The notes: generated from the letters alone by a model not told the origin. Positions 9,828 through 19,081 are shown, numbered from the stretch's first letter. The stretch is DNA of 64,000 nucleotides from Paenibacillus lentus (GCF_003931855.1 NZ_CP034248.1:3720001-3784000); one strand, 5' to 3'. Made by a program: numbers and translations.

Positions 9828-10842
9828 GCTTTCCATCCCCCTTGGTTCGAATGAGATAGAGGAAAAAAGGAACGCCAAGCAGGGAGGTGACTACTCCGAT
9901 CGGCATTTCAAAAGGATAATTCATGAACCGGCTTAGAACGTCGCAAAGAGCCAAGAATAACGCTCCAACGATGCCGGCACAAGGAATGATCCACCTGTAA
10001 TTCACACCGGTCAGAAACCGAACGATATGCGGTACGATCAATCCGACAAACCCGATTTTTCCCGCGAGGGCCACCGAAATTCCCGTAAGAATAACGACTG
10101 TCAGCATTGTCGCAAACTTGATCATTTTTGTTTTTTGCCCTAGGCTCAGGGCAATTTCTTCCCCCAGGCTAAGCAACGTAATGGACTTGGACAGCCAAAC
10201 GGCAAGTACTATGCCTATGATTGCAAATGGAACCGCCAATTTGATCAACTCCGGATTCAATTGGTGCAGCCGGGCATTGTACCAAAAGCTAATATTTTGC
10301 GAAACCTGGAAATAAGTGGCGATCGCTGCGGACAAGCTACTCAGGAACGTGCCAATGATCGTCCCTAGAATTGCCATCCTTACCGGAGACAATCCTCCAG
10401 GCAGCAACGAAGCGAGCCCAAATACGATGACGATGCTGAAGGCAGAGCCGATAAATGAATAGAAGATCATTTCCATTGAGGTAGAGTCCGGCATAAATAC
10501 CATGCAGAGCGTGATGGCAAATGCCGAGCCGTCAGATACGCCCATAATAGAAGGGGATGCAAGATAGTTTCTTGTCATCCCCTGCATTAACGCCCCGGAT
10601 ATAGCCAGAAATGCACCAATAAGCAGTGCTCCGATCACTCTAGGTAATCTGGAATGGATAATAATTTGATGATCCACATTCCCAGGATCGAAATGAAGCA
10701 GTGCATCACGAATCGTACTTAGTTCGATATTTTTCGCACCATACAGCACGGATAATAAAATCGTAAGTACGATCAGAATCGGCGAGCCCCATAAAAACAA
10801 GACAATCGCAGAACGCCTTGCTTGCATACCCGTCCCCGTCAC
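9820..10842 (-). CDS. feuB: FecCD-family siderophore ABC permease (first subunit)
   Basis: 340 residues, multi-pass membrane protein. Motifs are SRLPRVIGALLIGAFLAISGALMQG, SIMGVSDGSAFA and GKIGFVGLIVPHIVRFLTG, all standard for FecCD permeases. Its ATG overlaps the end of the binding-protein gene by four bases, and its own end overlaps the next permease, so the genes are translationally coupled. It pairs with the 8793-9827 product for ferric-siderophore import. Confidence 0.92.
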   Translation of the reverse strand: MTGTGMQARRSAIVLFLWGSPILIVLTILLSVLYGAKNIELSTIRDALLHFDPGNVDHQIIIHSRLPRVIGALLIGAFLAISGALMQGMTRNYLASPSIMGVSDGSAFAITLCMVFMPDSTSMEMIFYSFIGSAFSIVIVFGLASLLPGGLSPVRMAILGTIIGTFLSSLSAAIATYFQVSQNISFWYNARLHQLNPELIKLAVPFAIIGIVLAVWLSKSITLLSLGEEIALSLGQKTKMIKFATMLTVVILTGISVALAGKIGFVGLIVPHIVRFLTGVNYRWIIPCAGIVGALFLALCDVLSRFMNYPFEMPIGVVTSLLGVPFFLYLIRTKGDGKRE

Positions 10843-11861
10843 TCCGTTTCAGCTAATTTGCTGTTCTTTACGGCTTCCAAAAATGCGATCTTGCTGTAGG
10901 CCGTTCCGCCTTGTGCACTAGGATCAACGATGTTCACGTACAGATTATCGTTCTTTACCGCATTAATGCTGCTCCAGATCGGATTGCTCTGCAATTCTTC
11001 TAGTGCCTTAGGCGTATCCTTGTTCTCTCCATCCGAGAATTGAACGAACAGATAATCTGGATTCATTTCGGACAACTTCTCGAGCGAAATCATTTGCTGG
11101 GCCTTGGCCAGCTTCACTTCCTCCGGCACACTGGCCCCTAAATCCTCGTAGATCGACGGATTAAAGAAAACATTCTCCGGGTAGATCATCATGTTACCGG
11201 AACGCAGTCTAAGGAACAACACGCTTTTATCTTTCAGCTTCGGAGCGATCTTCTCCTTCAATTCAGCAGCCTCCTGCCTGTACGTCTCCAGCACCTGATT
11301 CGCATGCTCCTCCTTGTCTGTCAGCTCGGCGAGCAGCTTCAGGTTCGCTTCCCAATCCGTGGATATATGAGATACAGGAATCGTGACACCGACTTTACCC
11401 AGCTTGTCTAATGTCTCGGCTGGAAACTTAGTGCTGGCTAATATGACATCCGGCGTCAGCTTCAGAATGGTCTCGACATTCGGCTGCGTCTTCTCTCCTA
11501 TGGCAACTGCCCCATCTGTGATTTCGGCAAATAATGGTTCGAACGCGCCTCCGACCGTCATGGCACCAGCTGGTTTAACATCCAACACAAGGGCATCCTC
11601 CATCGACTCCACCGACCCGGTGATCACGATTTTTTCCACCTGGGCGGGCACTATATATTCTTGACCTAAATATTGAATTGTTCTGGTCTCAGCCGCTGCA
11701 TTCTCTTCTTTCGCTGTAGTGTTACCCGTAGAAACGGAATTATCGGTAGATTGATTTGCTGGGGCTGCTTCAGCAGGTTTGGCCTCTTCCTTTGCCCCGC
11801 ATGCGGCCAGTCCAAGCATTGCTGCCAGCGCTAAGGCTAACATAGATGATTTCTTAAACAT
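10839..11861 (-). CDS. feuA: Ferric-siderophore binding lipoprotein, FeuA-like
   Basis: About 340 residues. The start at ATG 11861 is chosen because GGGGAG lies eight bases upstream; a start at 11879 would place this RBS inside the gene. The signal peptide ends in the lipobox LAAC with the lipidated cysteine near residue 21. A low-complexity Ala/Glu/Thr linker follows, then the class III periplasmic-binding fold with paired segments VEKIVITGS, ILKLTPDVILAS and EKLSEMNPDYLFVQF. It presents the ferric siderophore to the permeases encoded directly downstream. A Fur box lies 53 bp upstream. Confidence 0.9.
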   Translation of the reverse strand: MFKKSSMLALALAAMLGLAACGAKEEAKPAEAAPANQSTDNSVSTGNTTAKEENAAAETRTIQYLGQEYIVPAQVEKIVITGSVESMEDALVLDVKPAGAMTVGGAFEPLFAEITDGAVAIGEKTQPNVETILKLTPDVILASTKFPAETLDKLGKVGVTIPVSHISTDWEANLKLLAELTDKEEHANQVLETYRQEAAELKEKIAPKLKDKSVLFLRLRSGNMMIYPENVFFNPSIYEDLGASVPEEVKLAKAQQMISLEKLSEMNPDYLFVQFSDGENKDTPKALEELQSNPIWSSINAVKNDNLYVNIVDPSAQGGTAYSKIAFLEAVKNSKLAETE

Positions 11862-11887
11862 GTCTTGCTCTCCCCTCATTTTCGACT

Positions 11888-11917
11888 ATCGTTGAGATTT
11901 ATCTATTTTTCAACGAT
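11888..11917. repeat. 8-bp inverted repeat in the feuA leader
   Basis: ATCGTTGA (11888-11895) and TCAACGAT (11910-11917) form perfect arms 14 bases apart, between the Fur box and the feuA start. It may be a leader hairpin or the binding site of the Btr-like activator. The sequence does not decide. Confidence 0.4.
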
Positions 11918-11928
11918 AATCATTCTCA
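11914..11928 (-). promoter_or_regulatory. Fur box upstream of feuA
   Basis: On the minus strand the site reads TGAGAATGATTATCG, matching TGATAAT-N-ATTATCA at 12 of 14 positions. It sits 53 bp upstream of the chosen feuA start, where iron-replete Fur would block the feuA-feuB-feuC-besA transcript. Confidence 0.75.
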
Positions 11929-11968
11929 ATTACAGATTATAGGCCGCTCTGGATAAATGGAACATAGA

Positions 11969-13594
11969 TTATTTCCAGATTACGTTTGGACGATTTCCAT
12001 GCAGCTGAAATAATAGATCATCGATCATTCGGAGACAAGCATAGGCAGAGTACTCGCGCCAAGGATCCGAGGAGATCATATATACCGCGTTTCCGCGCAC
12101 TGCCTTCAAATCTCGCCATAGATTGGACATTTGCAGGTTCTTCCAATAACCTAGCGATTCCGGCTCCTGGCATACGTTCAAAAGTATTCTATCCGCTTCC
12201 AGTACTGCGAGCTCCTCGATCGAAATGGCCTGCTCATAACTATGGAGCTCGTCTCGGCGAGGAAGCATGTTCAGCCGCAAATCATCATACAGCACTTCAC
12301 GCATCCCTCGCAGTGGGCATACGTAACATTGCTGCTTATGAATGCTGATCAAGAGCAGCGTATCCTCGCCCAACTCCCGGCTGAGTCTTTCTCGCGCTCT
12401 GGTGGCCTTTCTCTCATAGTTATTCAGCCATACGTCTGCCTCTTGCGAGGCATTAAGAAACTCCGCCGTCCTTCTAAATTGTGCTCGCCAACTATCCTGC
12501 CAAGATATCGTGTATACAGGCGCAATGACCTCAAGCTGCTCCCTCTCCTCCTGCTGCAAATGATCATCGTCGCAGATAATGACATCCGGTCTCACATGGC
12601 GAAGCGCCTCGAGATTTGCCGGCCAATCCCGATTAAAGCGATAGGCGCTCAGATGCAGTGGAATAGCCGCTCGATGCTTGCGGTAGTAATAAGCTGTCCA
12701 TTTCGGATGTAGAGGAGCTGCGTAGGGGATCATGTCGAGCGCCAGCAATTGTCCCAGAATCGACGGAGTATAGGCCACGATTTTGCGACGGCGATTTTTG
12801 ACATAGATAGAGGGTGCCACACCTACCTCTTTCTTAAATTTCCGGCTGAAATAAAATTCGTCGCTATAGCCCACCTGAAGAGCAATCTCTCTAAGCCTGG
12901 TATCGGATTGCAGCATCAGCAGCTTCGCATGGTTCATCCTTACCTCTGTGATGTAATCGACAGCGCTCAGACCATAGGTTTTTTTGAATAAATCAACATA
13001 GTATTTCGGGCTTAACTCAGCCATGCCTGCGAGCAGATCAATGTTTAACTTTTGATGGTAATGGCTGTCAATGAACTCCTTTGTACGCTCAAGCGCTGCA
13101 CGGGAATGAGATTCCGGAAGGCGGCGAACGTTCCCCAGCAGCCGATAAATCAACTCTTGAAACGCTGATTGTGCACGAAGCCGTTCCAGCGGCATATCCT
13201 GCTCCCAACAACTGAACATTAATTCGCTTAACAGGATCGTCTGAACATCATAGTGAACCGGTAGCTCGCCTATAATCGGATAATCAATCTTAGAGCCTGA
13301 ATCATCCAGCACATCGAAACGAATCAGATAGACCTCAATTTCCTGCCCATTCTCAGCCTCTACTGCAATCGTCTGGCCCGGCCCAGCAAAATGCACGGCA
13401 TCTCCTCTGATTCGATAATCCTCCATGTCCAGCTTTAACCGGCCCGTTCCTCGTTTGGATACAATTAGCACAGGTGACTCTACTAGCTGATGATCCATGC
13501 CTTTGCTTCGAATCCATGTAATCTCGCGCAGCTTGTACCAGAGCTCGGCCGCCAGTATGTATAACGATTGATGATCGATTTTAATAGGCAGCAT
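11969..13594 (-). CDS. btr: AraC-type activator fused to a siderophore-binding domain, Btr-like
   Basis: About 541 residues; B. subtilis Btr has a similar length. The start ATG at 13594 has AGGAG eight bases before it; the longer frame to 13651 would read through the Fur box. Domain order: an N-terminal cupin-like sensory region (1-170), an AraC helix-turn-helix pair (about 175-275, with LREIALQVGYSDEFYFSRKFKKEVGVAPS split across the second motif), then a FeuA-like class III binding domain (about 280-541) with no signal peptide. In Bacillus, Btr senses ferric bacillibactin inside the cell and activates feuABC. Its place directly upstream of feuA supports the same role. A perfect Fur box precedes it. 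Confidence 0.9.
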   Translation of the reverse strand: MLPIKIDHQSLYILAAELWYKLREITWIRSKGMDHQLVESPVLIVSKRGTGRLKLDMEDYRIRGDAVHFAGPGQTIAVEAENGQEIEVYLIRFDVLDDSGSKIDYPIIGELPVHYDVQTILLSELMFSCWEQDMPLERLRAQSAFQELIYRLLGNVRRLPESHSRAALERTKEFIDSHYHQKLNIDLLAGMAELSPKYYVDLFKKTYGLSAVDYITEVRMNHAKLLMLQSDTRLREIALQVGYSDEFYFSRKFKKEVGVAPSIYVKNRRRKIVAYTPSILGQLLALDMIPYAAPLHPKWTAYYYRKHRAAIPLHLSAYRFNRDWPANLEALRHVRPDVIICDDDHLQQEEREQLEVIAPVYTISWQDSWRAQFRRTAEFLNASQEADVWLNNYERKATRARERLSRELGEDTLLLISIHKQQCYVCPLRGMREVLYDDLRLNMLPRRDELHSYEQAISIEELAVLEADRILLNVCQEPESLGYWKNLQMSNLWRDLKAVRGNAVYMISSDPWREYSAYACLRMIDDLLFQLHGNRPNVIWK

Positions 13595-13635
13595 ATCTTC
13601 CACTCCTGTTGATAAAGATAAGAAATATATGAAAA

Positions 13636-13650
13636 TGATAATCATTATCA
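13636..13650. promoter_or_regulatory. Perfect Fur box upstream of btr
   Basis: TGATAATCATTATCA is an exact 7-1-7 palindrome, the Bacillus Fur consensus, 42 bp upstream of the btr start. Confidence 0.88.
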
Positions 13651-13724
13651 CATTTACGTTAACATAGATAGAATCAACGGGTCAAACGCTCGATTGACTT
13701 GGGCTAGATCAGACTTCCAAATAC

Positions 13725-13754
13725 AACAAAAAACTGCTGCCCACAGGGCAGCAG
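13725..13754 (-). terminator. Terminator of the 13799-14806 lipoprotein gene
   Basis: CTGCTGCCC and GGGCAGCAG form a perfect 9-bp stem with a 3-base loop, flanked by an A-run at 13726-13733 on the plus strand, the U-run of the minus-strand transcript. Confidence 0.85.
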
Positions 13755-13798
13755 CGATTAACTTTATAGCAAATACAACAGATTCTAATCATCAAATT

Positions 13799-14806
13799 CT
13801 ATTTCAAAATACTCTCAACTACATCATCAATAATTTGGCTATTCGCTATAACACCCGTATAGAGCCAGCTTGATTCCCTATCAAACTCATAGATCTGCCC
13901 GTTCTTTACTGCCGGAAGCCCCGCCCAAATTGGATCGGATAACAGCTCTTCCATCGGCACAGCAGAGCTTACAACGAAAATATAGTCCGCATCAAGCTCA
14001 GCCAGCTTCTCCAGCGAGATTTGATTCCAGTTCGCTTCAGCCGTGGCCGATATCTCCTGCACAACCTCCGGTACTTTCAGCCCTAAGTCCCGATATAGAA
14101 CATCCCCGCTGGAATACTTCTCATGAACGACATACGTATCCTTGCCCAAAGGCCACAGAACGACAGCTGATTTCTCGCCAATAGCGGTTTGCAGCTTCTC
14201 CTTCGCCTCCTTCGCCTTGGCATCGTAATCTTCCAATGCCTTCTTCGCTTCGTCTGCCTTGTTCAATACTTCGCCAACGACTAGCAACTCTTCCCGCCAA
14301 TCATTGTTTTGCTCCGTACCGACGGTATAAGTAGGCGCGATCTTCGAATATTGCTCGTATTTATCGCCAGCGACCATTTCCGCACTATCCATAATGATCA
14401 AATCCGGCTGGAAGCTCATCACGGCTTCATAAGGAAGCTCTGACGGGATCGTCGGCACATCCTTTAACTCATACTGCAAATAATTCTGCACGGATTTCCC
14501 TTCTGCGACAGACCATTGTGCTACAGGCTTAACGCCTAAGGCTACGAGATGATCCTCCAGATAAGAAGCAATAATTCGCTCCGGATTTGCCGGAACCTTC
14601 ACTTCATGGCCCAATGCATCCGTAAGCAAATGTTCCGTGGACTGCGATTCCTTCGCTTGATTCTCACCGGAAGCTGCATGGGTATTCTCGCTTGTACTTC
14701 CATTCGTACTTGCCGAGTTCAACCCGCCAGAACAAGCGCTTAACAACAATGTCAAGCTCAATAATACTGCCGCAAAGGCAAATTTGTATTTTTTGTTTCT
14801 CTTCAT
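13799..14806 (-). CDS. Second siderophore-binding lipoprotein (orphan)
   Basis: About 335 residues from ATG 14806, with GGAG seven bases upstream; the longer reading from 14887 crosses the Fur box and is unlikely. The signal peptide ends in LSAC with the lipid cysteine at residue 25, then a Ser/Thr/Asn-rich linker and a class III binding fold: DALGHEVKVPANPERIIAS, MSFQPDLIIMDSAEM and EKLAELDADYIFVVSS. It is related to FeuA and to hydroxamate-binding YxeB/FhuD proteins. It has its own Fur box and terminator and no adjacent permease. It probably feeds the neighbouring FeuBC-like channel or another permease pair with a different siderophore, which is inference. Confidence 0.87.
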   Translation of the reverse strand: MKRNKKYKFAFAAVLLSLTLLLSACSGGLNSASTNGSTSENTHAASGENQAKESQSTEHLLTDALGHEVKVPANPERIIASYLEDHLVALGVKPVAQWSVAEGKSVQNYLQYELKDVPTIPSELPYEAVMSFQPDLIIMDSAEMVAGDKYEQYSKIAPTYTVGTEQNNDWREELLVVGEVLNKADEAKKALEDYDAKAKEAKEKLQTAIGEKSAVVLWPLGKDTYVVHEKYSSGDVLYRDLGLKVPEVVQEISATAEANWNQISLEKLAELDADYIFVVSSAVPMEELLSDPIWAGLPAVKNGQIYEFDRESSWLYTGVIANSQIIDDVVESILK

Positions 14807-14835
14807 GTCCAATCTCCTCGCCGCCCAGATGATAA

Positions 14836-14850
14836 TGATAATTATTTTCA
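14836..14850 (-). promoter_or_regulatory. Fur box upstream of the orphan lipoprotein
   Basis: TGATAATTATTTTCA on the plus strand matches the 7-1-7 consensus at 13 of 14 positions. An overlapping TGATAATGATAATTA begins six bases earlier, giving the tandem GATAAT pattern typical of strong Fur sites. It lies 30 bp upstream of the start codon. Confidence 0.8.
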
Positions 14851-15103
14851 ATAATTTTAGTATAACCTGAATTTTACGGAGTTTCAATTAAAATTAATGC
14901 TATTCATAGGAGCCTCACATGAAATCAAAATGCCACTCTAAACGGCGTTACACTTCTTGATTTACCTGATTTGAGTACACTACTCATTTTGTCATCTACA
15001 CTAAAGTAAGAATCAAATCGATTTGTTAAATGATCAGGTACCATGAATCAACAGTTATAACGTGAATCCAATTAGCTATTGCTAGATATAACCAAAAGCT
15101 ATA

Positions 15104-16015
15104 TCAACCATAATCCTTGGCCACGGATTCCTTGAGCGCCTCAACATAAGCAGCACCTAGCTTCGTAAGCGGCATATTCCGATGTGAGATCCACCCGACA
15201 TTAATCGTCTCGTCACAGTCCAGAGGAACGGGAATGATGTCGCGTCCGTTCAAATCGGCGCTGAGCACGCCTGTAGATATTGTATATCCGTTAAGACCGA
15301 TCAGTAAATTGAACAACGTTGCCCGGTCGTTTACACGAATCATCTTCTTATGCGACAGCGTACTCAGAATTTCCTCCGAGAAGTGGAACGAGTTGAACTC
15401 ACCCTGGTCAAAACAAAGGAACGGATAATCGTCAAGCTGACCGATCGTTACGATCGACTGCTTCGCCAAAGGATTTCGCGCACTGATAAAAATATGTGGC
15501 CGCGCCACAAACAAGCTGGTAAACTGCAGCCCGGCATCATCAAGCAGCCTGTTAATAACCTTAGCATTGAATTCGTTCAAATACAAAATGCCGATTTCAC
15601 TGTACATATGCTTAACGTCTTCAATGACTTCGTAGGTTTTCGTCTCTCGCAGCGCCAGCTCGTATTCGTCATGTCCATATGCATTTACAAGCTCTACAAA
15701 AGCACTAACCGCAAAAGCATAATGCTGAGCTGATACGGAAAAATGCTGGGGAGCCGGCTTCACGTTCAAATAGCGGCTCTCCAGCAGCGCAGCCTGCTCT
15801 ACAACCTGCCGGGCATAGCTCAAAAATTCCGCACCATCCTTCGTGAGCACAATGCCTTTATTCGTCCGTTCAAAAATGGTGATTTGCAGCTTTTCCTCCA
15901 AATCCTTGATCGCATTGGACAAACTGGGCTGCGATATGAACAAGCGCTTCGCAGCTTCGTTCATCGAACCGCGGGTCGCTACTTCTATCACATACTTTAA
16001 CTGCTGAAGCGTCAT
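15104..16015 (-). CDS. LysR-family regulator next to carbamate kinase
   Basis: 303 residues. The N-terminal winged helix (1-60) has the signature pattern SMNEAAKRLFISQPSLSNAI and LEEKLQITIFERTNKG. The effector domain (90-295) is of the usual periplasmic-binding type. It lies 45 bp downstream of arcC on the same strand and is probably co-transcribed with it, which suggests that it responds to a metabolite of the carbamoyl-phosphate step. The effector is unknown. The 200 bp between this gene and the siderophore lipoprotein hold no gene. Confidence 0.88.
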   Translation of the reverse strand: MTLQQLKYVIEVATRGSMNEAAKRLFISQPSLSNAIKDLEEKLQITIFERTNKGIVLTKDGAEFLSYARQVVEQAALLESRYLNVKPAPQHFSVSAQHYAFAVSAFVELVNAYGHDEYELALRETKTYEVIEDVKHMYSEIGILYLNEFNAKVINRLLDDAGLQFTSLFVARPHIFISARNPLAKQSIVTIGQLDDYPFLCFDQGEFNSFHFSEEILSTLSHKKMIRVNDRATLFNLLIGLNGYTISTGVLSADLNGRDIIPVPLDCDETINVGWISHRNMPLTKLGAAYVEALKESVAKDYG

Positions 16016-16060
16016 CCTCCATGCCTCCTTCGACAGCGTTAAAATAGATTAATCTTTGCA

Positions 16061-17020
16061 TCAAATCATACCATGAATGATATGCGTCCCTGCCTTGTGT
16101 TGGATGGCAGCCTTCAAGCTTTCCGAATTGGTGATGATGACTCTGGATCCGCTTTGCTCCAAGAACCTTAAGCTAGCTTTGATCTTTGGCAGCATACTAC
16201 CTTGAGGGAAATGATCTTCGAGCACATATTGCCTCGTTTCCGCCACCGTAATTACATCCAGTGCTTTCTGGTTCGGTTTGCCAAAATGGATGAATACTTT
16301 GGGTACACCAGTCGTAATGACCAAAGTCTCGGCTTGAATCTGTTCGGCCAGTAAACTCGTCGCCAGATCCTTATCGATCACAGCATCGATGCCTTCGTAG
16401 GTTTGATCCGCTCTCTTGACAACGGGAATCCCTCCTCCGCCTACAGCGATAACTACATAACCCGCGCCAATTAATGATTTAATCGCATCCTTCTCAAGAA
16501 TATCAATCGGCTGCGGCGAAGGCACGACACGTCTGTAGCCCCGGCCGGAGTCTTCTACGAATACCCAGTCCGGATGTTCCTTCTCGAGCTTCTTAGCTTG
16601 CTCCAAAGTGAAGAAGGCGCCTACCGGCTTACTCGGGTTCTTGAAATTTGGATCGTCACTGCTGACTTCAACTTGTGTAATCACGGTAGCCACCTTTTGC
16701 TTCATACCACGGCGAATGAATTCATTCGTGAGCGCCTGCTGAATTTGATAGCCGATACCACCTTGGGTATCCGCTACGCAGTTGACCAGCGGAACGCTAG
16801 GCATACCTGCCACCTTCTCGGCAATTTCCCCGCGGCGAAGCGTAAAACCAACCTGTGGACCGTTACCATGCGTTACGACGACTTCGCAGCCTTCTTCAAC
16901 CATATCGGCAATGTTGGCGGCAATTTTGCATACCGCCTCATATTGATCCTGTATTGTATTATCCTCATTACCTTTAACAAGCGAATTCCCGCCAATTGCT
17001 ACTACCACCAATTCTCCCAC
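16061..17020 (-). CDS. arcC: Carbamate kinase
   Basis: 319 residues, the usual length. Conserved stretches are VVAIGGNSL at the N-terminus, THGNGPQVG around residue 52, the GGIGY segment, AVGGGGIPV and the DKDLA motif that binds ATP. The enzyme makes ATP and carbamate from carbamoyl phosphate and ADP at the end of arginine, agmatine or purine fermentation. No arcA, arcB or agmatine genes are adjacent, so the source of carbamoyl phosphate is not visible; a paired LysR gene follows. The start is GTG with GGAGG six bases upstream. The region 17021-17260 upstream holds no gene and should carry the promoter. Confidence 0.93.
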   Translation of the reverse strand: MGELVVVAIGGNSLVKGNEDNTIQDQYEAVCKIAANIADMVEEGCEVVVTHGNGPQVGFTLRRGEIAEKVAGMPSVPLVNCVADTQGGIGYQIQQALTNEFIRRGMKQKVATVITQVEVSSDDPNFKNPSKPVGAFFTLEQAKKLEKEHPDWVFVEDSGRGYRRVVPSPQPIDILEKDAIKSLIGAGYVVIAVGGGGIPVVKRADQTYEGIDAVIDKDLATSLLAEQIQAETLVITTGVPKVFIHFGKPNQKALDVITVAETRQYVLEDHFPQGSMLPKIKASLRFLEQSGSRVIITNSESLKAAIQHKAGTHIIHGMI

Positions 17021-17265
17021 TTTATCCTCCCAAGTTCCTTAGCTAGCTACCTGCGTAATCCCGTTTGTTTCTAGTAGAATATGTACTTCATAAACGAAAT
17101 GATCACCCGCTAAAGAACCAATGTTACTTTAATTAAGCAGTTACTATCCTTACTATCCTAACTATACATACGACAGCAACGGCGGAAAGTCCAGACCCAA
17201 AGGAAAAACATATTCACCGCGAACCATTTAAAAATAAGCATAGCTATTGTATTCTGAACATGGCA

Positions 17266-17313
17266 AAAAAATAGACCACTCCTTCTGTCTCTTGTCAGGC
17301 AGTTGGTCTATTT
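17266..17313 (-). terminator. Terminator of the sialic acid operon
   Basis: AAATAGACCA (17269-17278) pairs perfectly with TGGTCTATTT (17304-17313). A-residues before the left arm supply the U-run for minus-strand transcripts. It lies 20 bp past the rpiR-type gene, the last gene of the nan operon. Confidence 0.8.
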
Positions 17314-17333
17314 CAATCAAATTATTATGAAAC

Positions 17334-18188
17334 TTATAACAGTTTCTCACTTACTGCTGCAGCCGTACTCTCTTTGTTGACGATCGACTCATCCTTCGAT
17401 CGTTTAAAATACTCAGCATACAGCACATCAAGCAGGTAGAGCTGAGAAATTTTTGCCGATAAGGAGCCGCCTTGCAATGGGCCTTCATTAGCTCCGCAAA
17501 GCAGCGTAAGATCGGAATAAGAAGTCAACGGCGATTTAACGAATCGCGTAATCGAAATAACCGTTGCGCCGCGCTCCTTCGCTTTTTTGGCCACTTCAAT
17601 ATTGTCCTTCGTCGAGCCCGAATATGAGATAATAACCGCAACATCCCGCTCAGTCATTAAAGCCGCCGACATCATCTGAAGATGCGAATCGAAGGTGCAT
17701 TCCGCCTTGTTCGTTATTCGCATGAATTTCACCTTCGCCTCCATCGCAGTAATCATGGATGAGCCGACACCGAAGAACATAATCCGTTCAGCCCCAAGCA
17801 AATAATCGATAGCTTGATCGATCTTCTCGCTGTTCAATAAATTGAAGGTTTCATTCAACGCACTAATGTTGGATGCCAATACTTTCGAAGCGACCTGGTC
17901 AATTGTATCATCCATGAGCACCTGATCGGTCAACTGCGGAATCTCATTATCTACCGTAATACTGTGGGCCAAGGCGATTTTGAATTCCTGATAGCCTTTA
18001 TAGCTAAGCGATTTGCAGAATCGGAAAATACTTGACTCCCCAACATGGCAAGCATCGGCCAGATCCGTAATCGACATATAAACTACACTTTTAGCGTTCT
18101 CCAGTACATAGTCCGCGACCTTCTTCTCCGTGTTCGTCAGGTTGTTATATTTCGAGTGAATTGATGTAAAAATACTTATTGGACGCAA
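17334..18188 (-). CDS. RpiR/MurR-type regulator of sialic acid use
   Basis: 284 residues. The N-terminal HTH_6 domain (1-80) contains LTNTEKKVADYVLEN and the helix-turn-helix SITDLADACHVGESSIFRFCKSLSYKGYQEFK. A SIS sugar-isomerase-like sensor (about 105-250) has GVGSS and the IISYSGSTKDN phosphosugar motif. The start is TTG with GGGGGGAA six bases upstream. As the last gene of the nan operon it is the likely local repressor, responding to ManNAc-6-P or GlcNAc-6-P as RpiR-type NanR proteins do. Candidate operators are at 24053-24093. Confidence 0.88.
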   Translation of the reverse strand: MRPISIFTSIHSKYNNLTNTEKKVADYVLENAKSVVYMSITDLADACHVGESSIFRFCKSLSYKGYQEFKIALAHSITVDNEIPQLTDQVLMDDTIDQVASKVLASNISALNETFNLLNSEKIDQAIDYLLGAERIMFFGVGSSMITAMEAKVKFMRITNKAECTFDSHLQMMSAALMTERDVAVIISYSGSTKDNIEVAKKAKERGATVISITRFVKSPLTSYSDLTLLCGANEGPLQGGSLSAKISQLYLLDVLYAEYFKRSKDESIVNKESTAAAVSEKLL

Positions 18189-18202
18189 GTTTACTTCCCC
18201 CC

Positions 18203-19081
18203 CTACTGTAAAAATAATGATGCTGCTCCAAGAACACCTGCTTTATTCCCTAGGGAGGCCTTCATAATTTTCACATCACGATAGCTAGGCATAACGAATG
18301 CCTTTGTTCTTGCTTCTACAAGCCGGACTAAATCATCCTGCTCCATTACGCCACCCCCAACGATAATAGCCGAGGGATTAAAGATATGAATGATAGAGGT
18401 TAAGCCGAAGGCGACTTCATCCACCCATGCATGTAACACCTGTTCAAGACCCTTGTTGCCCTGTTTGATTTTCTCAAATAATATTCTGCCATTTGTACAA
18501 GCTGGATCGATCTGTCCAGCCATTTGTACCAATGCCGTCGTAGAGGCGTATTTTTCATAAAAACGCGGCCTATTCTCTAACTGCAAACCTGCCGACGCAT
18601 GAGTCACTATATGGCCAAATTCAGCCGCCACGCCGTTGGCTCCCCGATAAATTTGCCGATCTATCACAATGGCTCCGCCAATCCCGGTTCCGTATGTCAG
18701 GCATAAGAAATCATTGAAGTGCCGAGCTGCGCCGAAGCATGCCTCGCCTAGAGCAGCCGCATTCACATCATTTTCAACTTTAACGGGTTTATCGAATCGC
18801 TCTTCAAGCATATCCTTCACTCTCATACCGGTGTAATCAGGTATATTTTCGTTAGCGAAGACGATAAATCCTGCTTCTGAATGAACTTGTCCCGCTGTAC
18901 TGATCGCAATGGCGTCAAATTCGCCATATTCTGCGATCTTTTCTATTAACCTAGCCATAACATGAGGGCCGCCCTGGCGGCTCTCCGTAGCATACTCTTG
19001 GAACTGTCCCAAATTTCCCTGCTCGTCAGTAATGCATATCTTTGTATTCGTTCCGCCAATATCTGCGGCTAATATTCTCAT
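18203..19081 (-). CDS. nanK: N-acetylmannosamine kinase (ROK family)
   Basis: 292 residues. The N-terminal phosphate loop ADIGGTNTK, the ENDVNAAALGE catalytic region and GTGIGGAIV identify a ROK sugar kinase; context with nanE and nanA points to ManNAc as substrate. The usual ROK zinc motif after EFGH is absent: the segment around residues 140-158 has no cysteines. Some Firmicute and other NanK enzymes are known to lack zinc, so this need not mean loss of function. Its ATG overlaps the end of nanE by four bases. Confidence 0.88.
   Translation of the reverse strand: MRILAADIGGTNTKICITDEQGNLGQFQEYATESRQGGPHVMARLIEKIAEYGEFDAIAISTAGQVHSEAGFIVFANENIPDYTGMRVKDMLEERFDKPVKVENDVNAAALGEACFGAARHFNDFLCLTYGTGIGGAIVIDRQIYRGANGVAAEFGHIVTHASAGLQLENRPRFYEKYASTTALVQMAGQIDPACTNGRILFEKIKQGNKGLEQVLHAWVDEVAFGLTSIIHIFNPSAIIVGGGVMEQDDLVRLVEARTKAFVMPSYRDVKIMKASLGNKAGVLGAASLFLQ

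Noticed and set aside
12242..12712. 156-codon plus-strand open frame inside the btr gene
   Set aside because: It is an antisense shadow of a recognised gene, without an RBS or domain.
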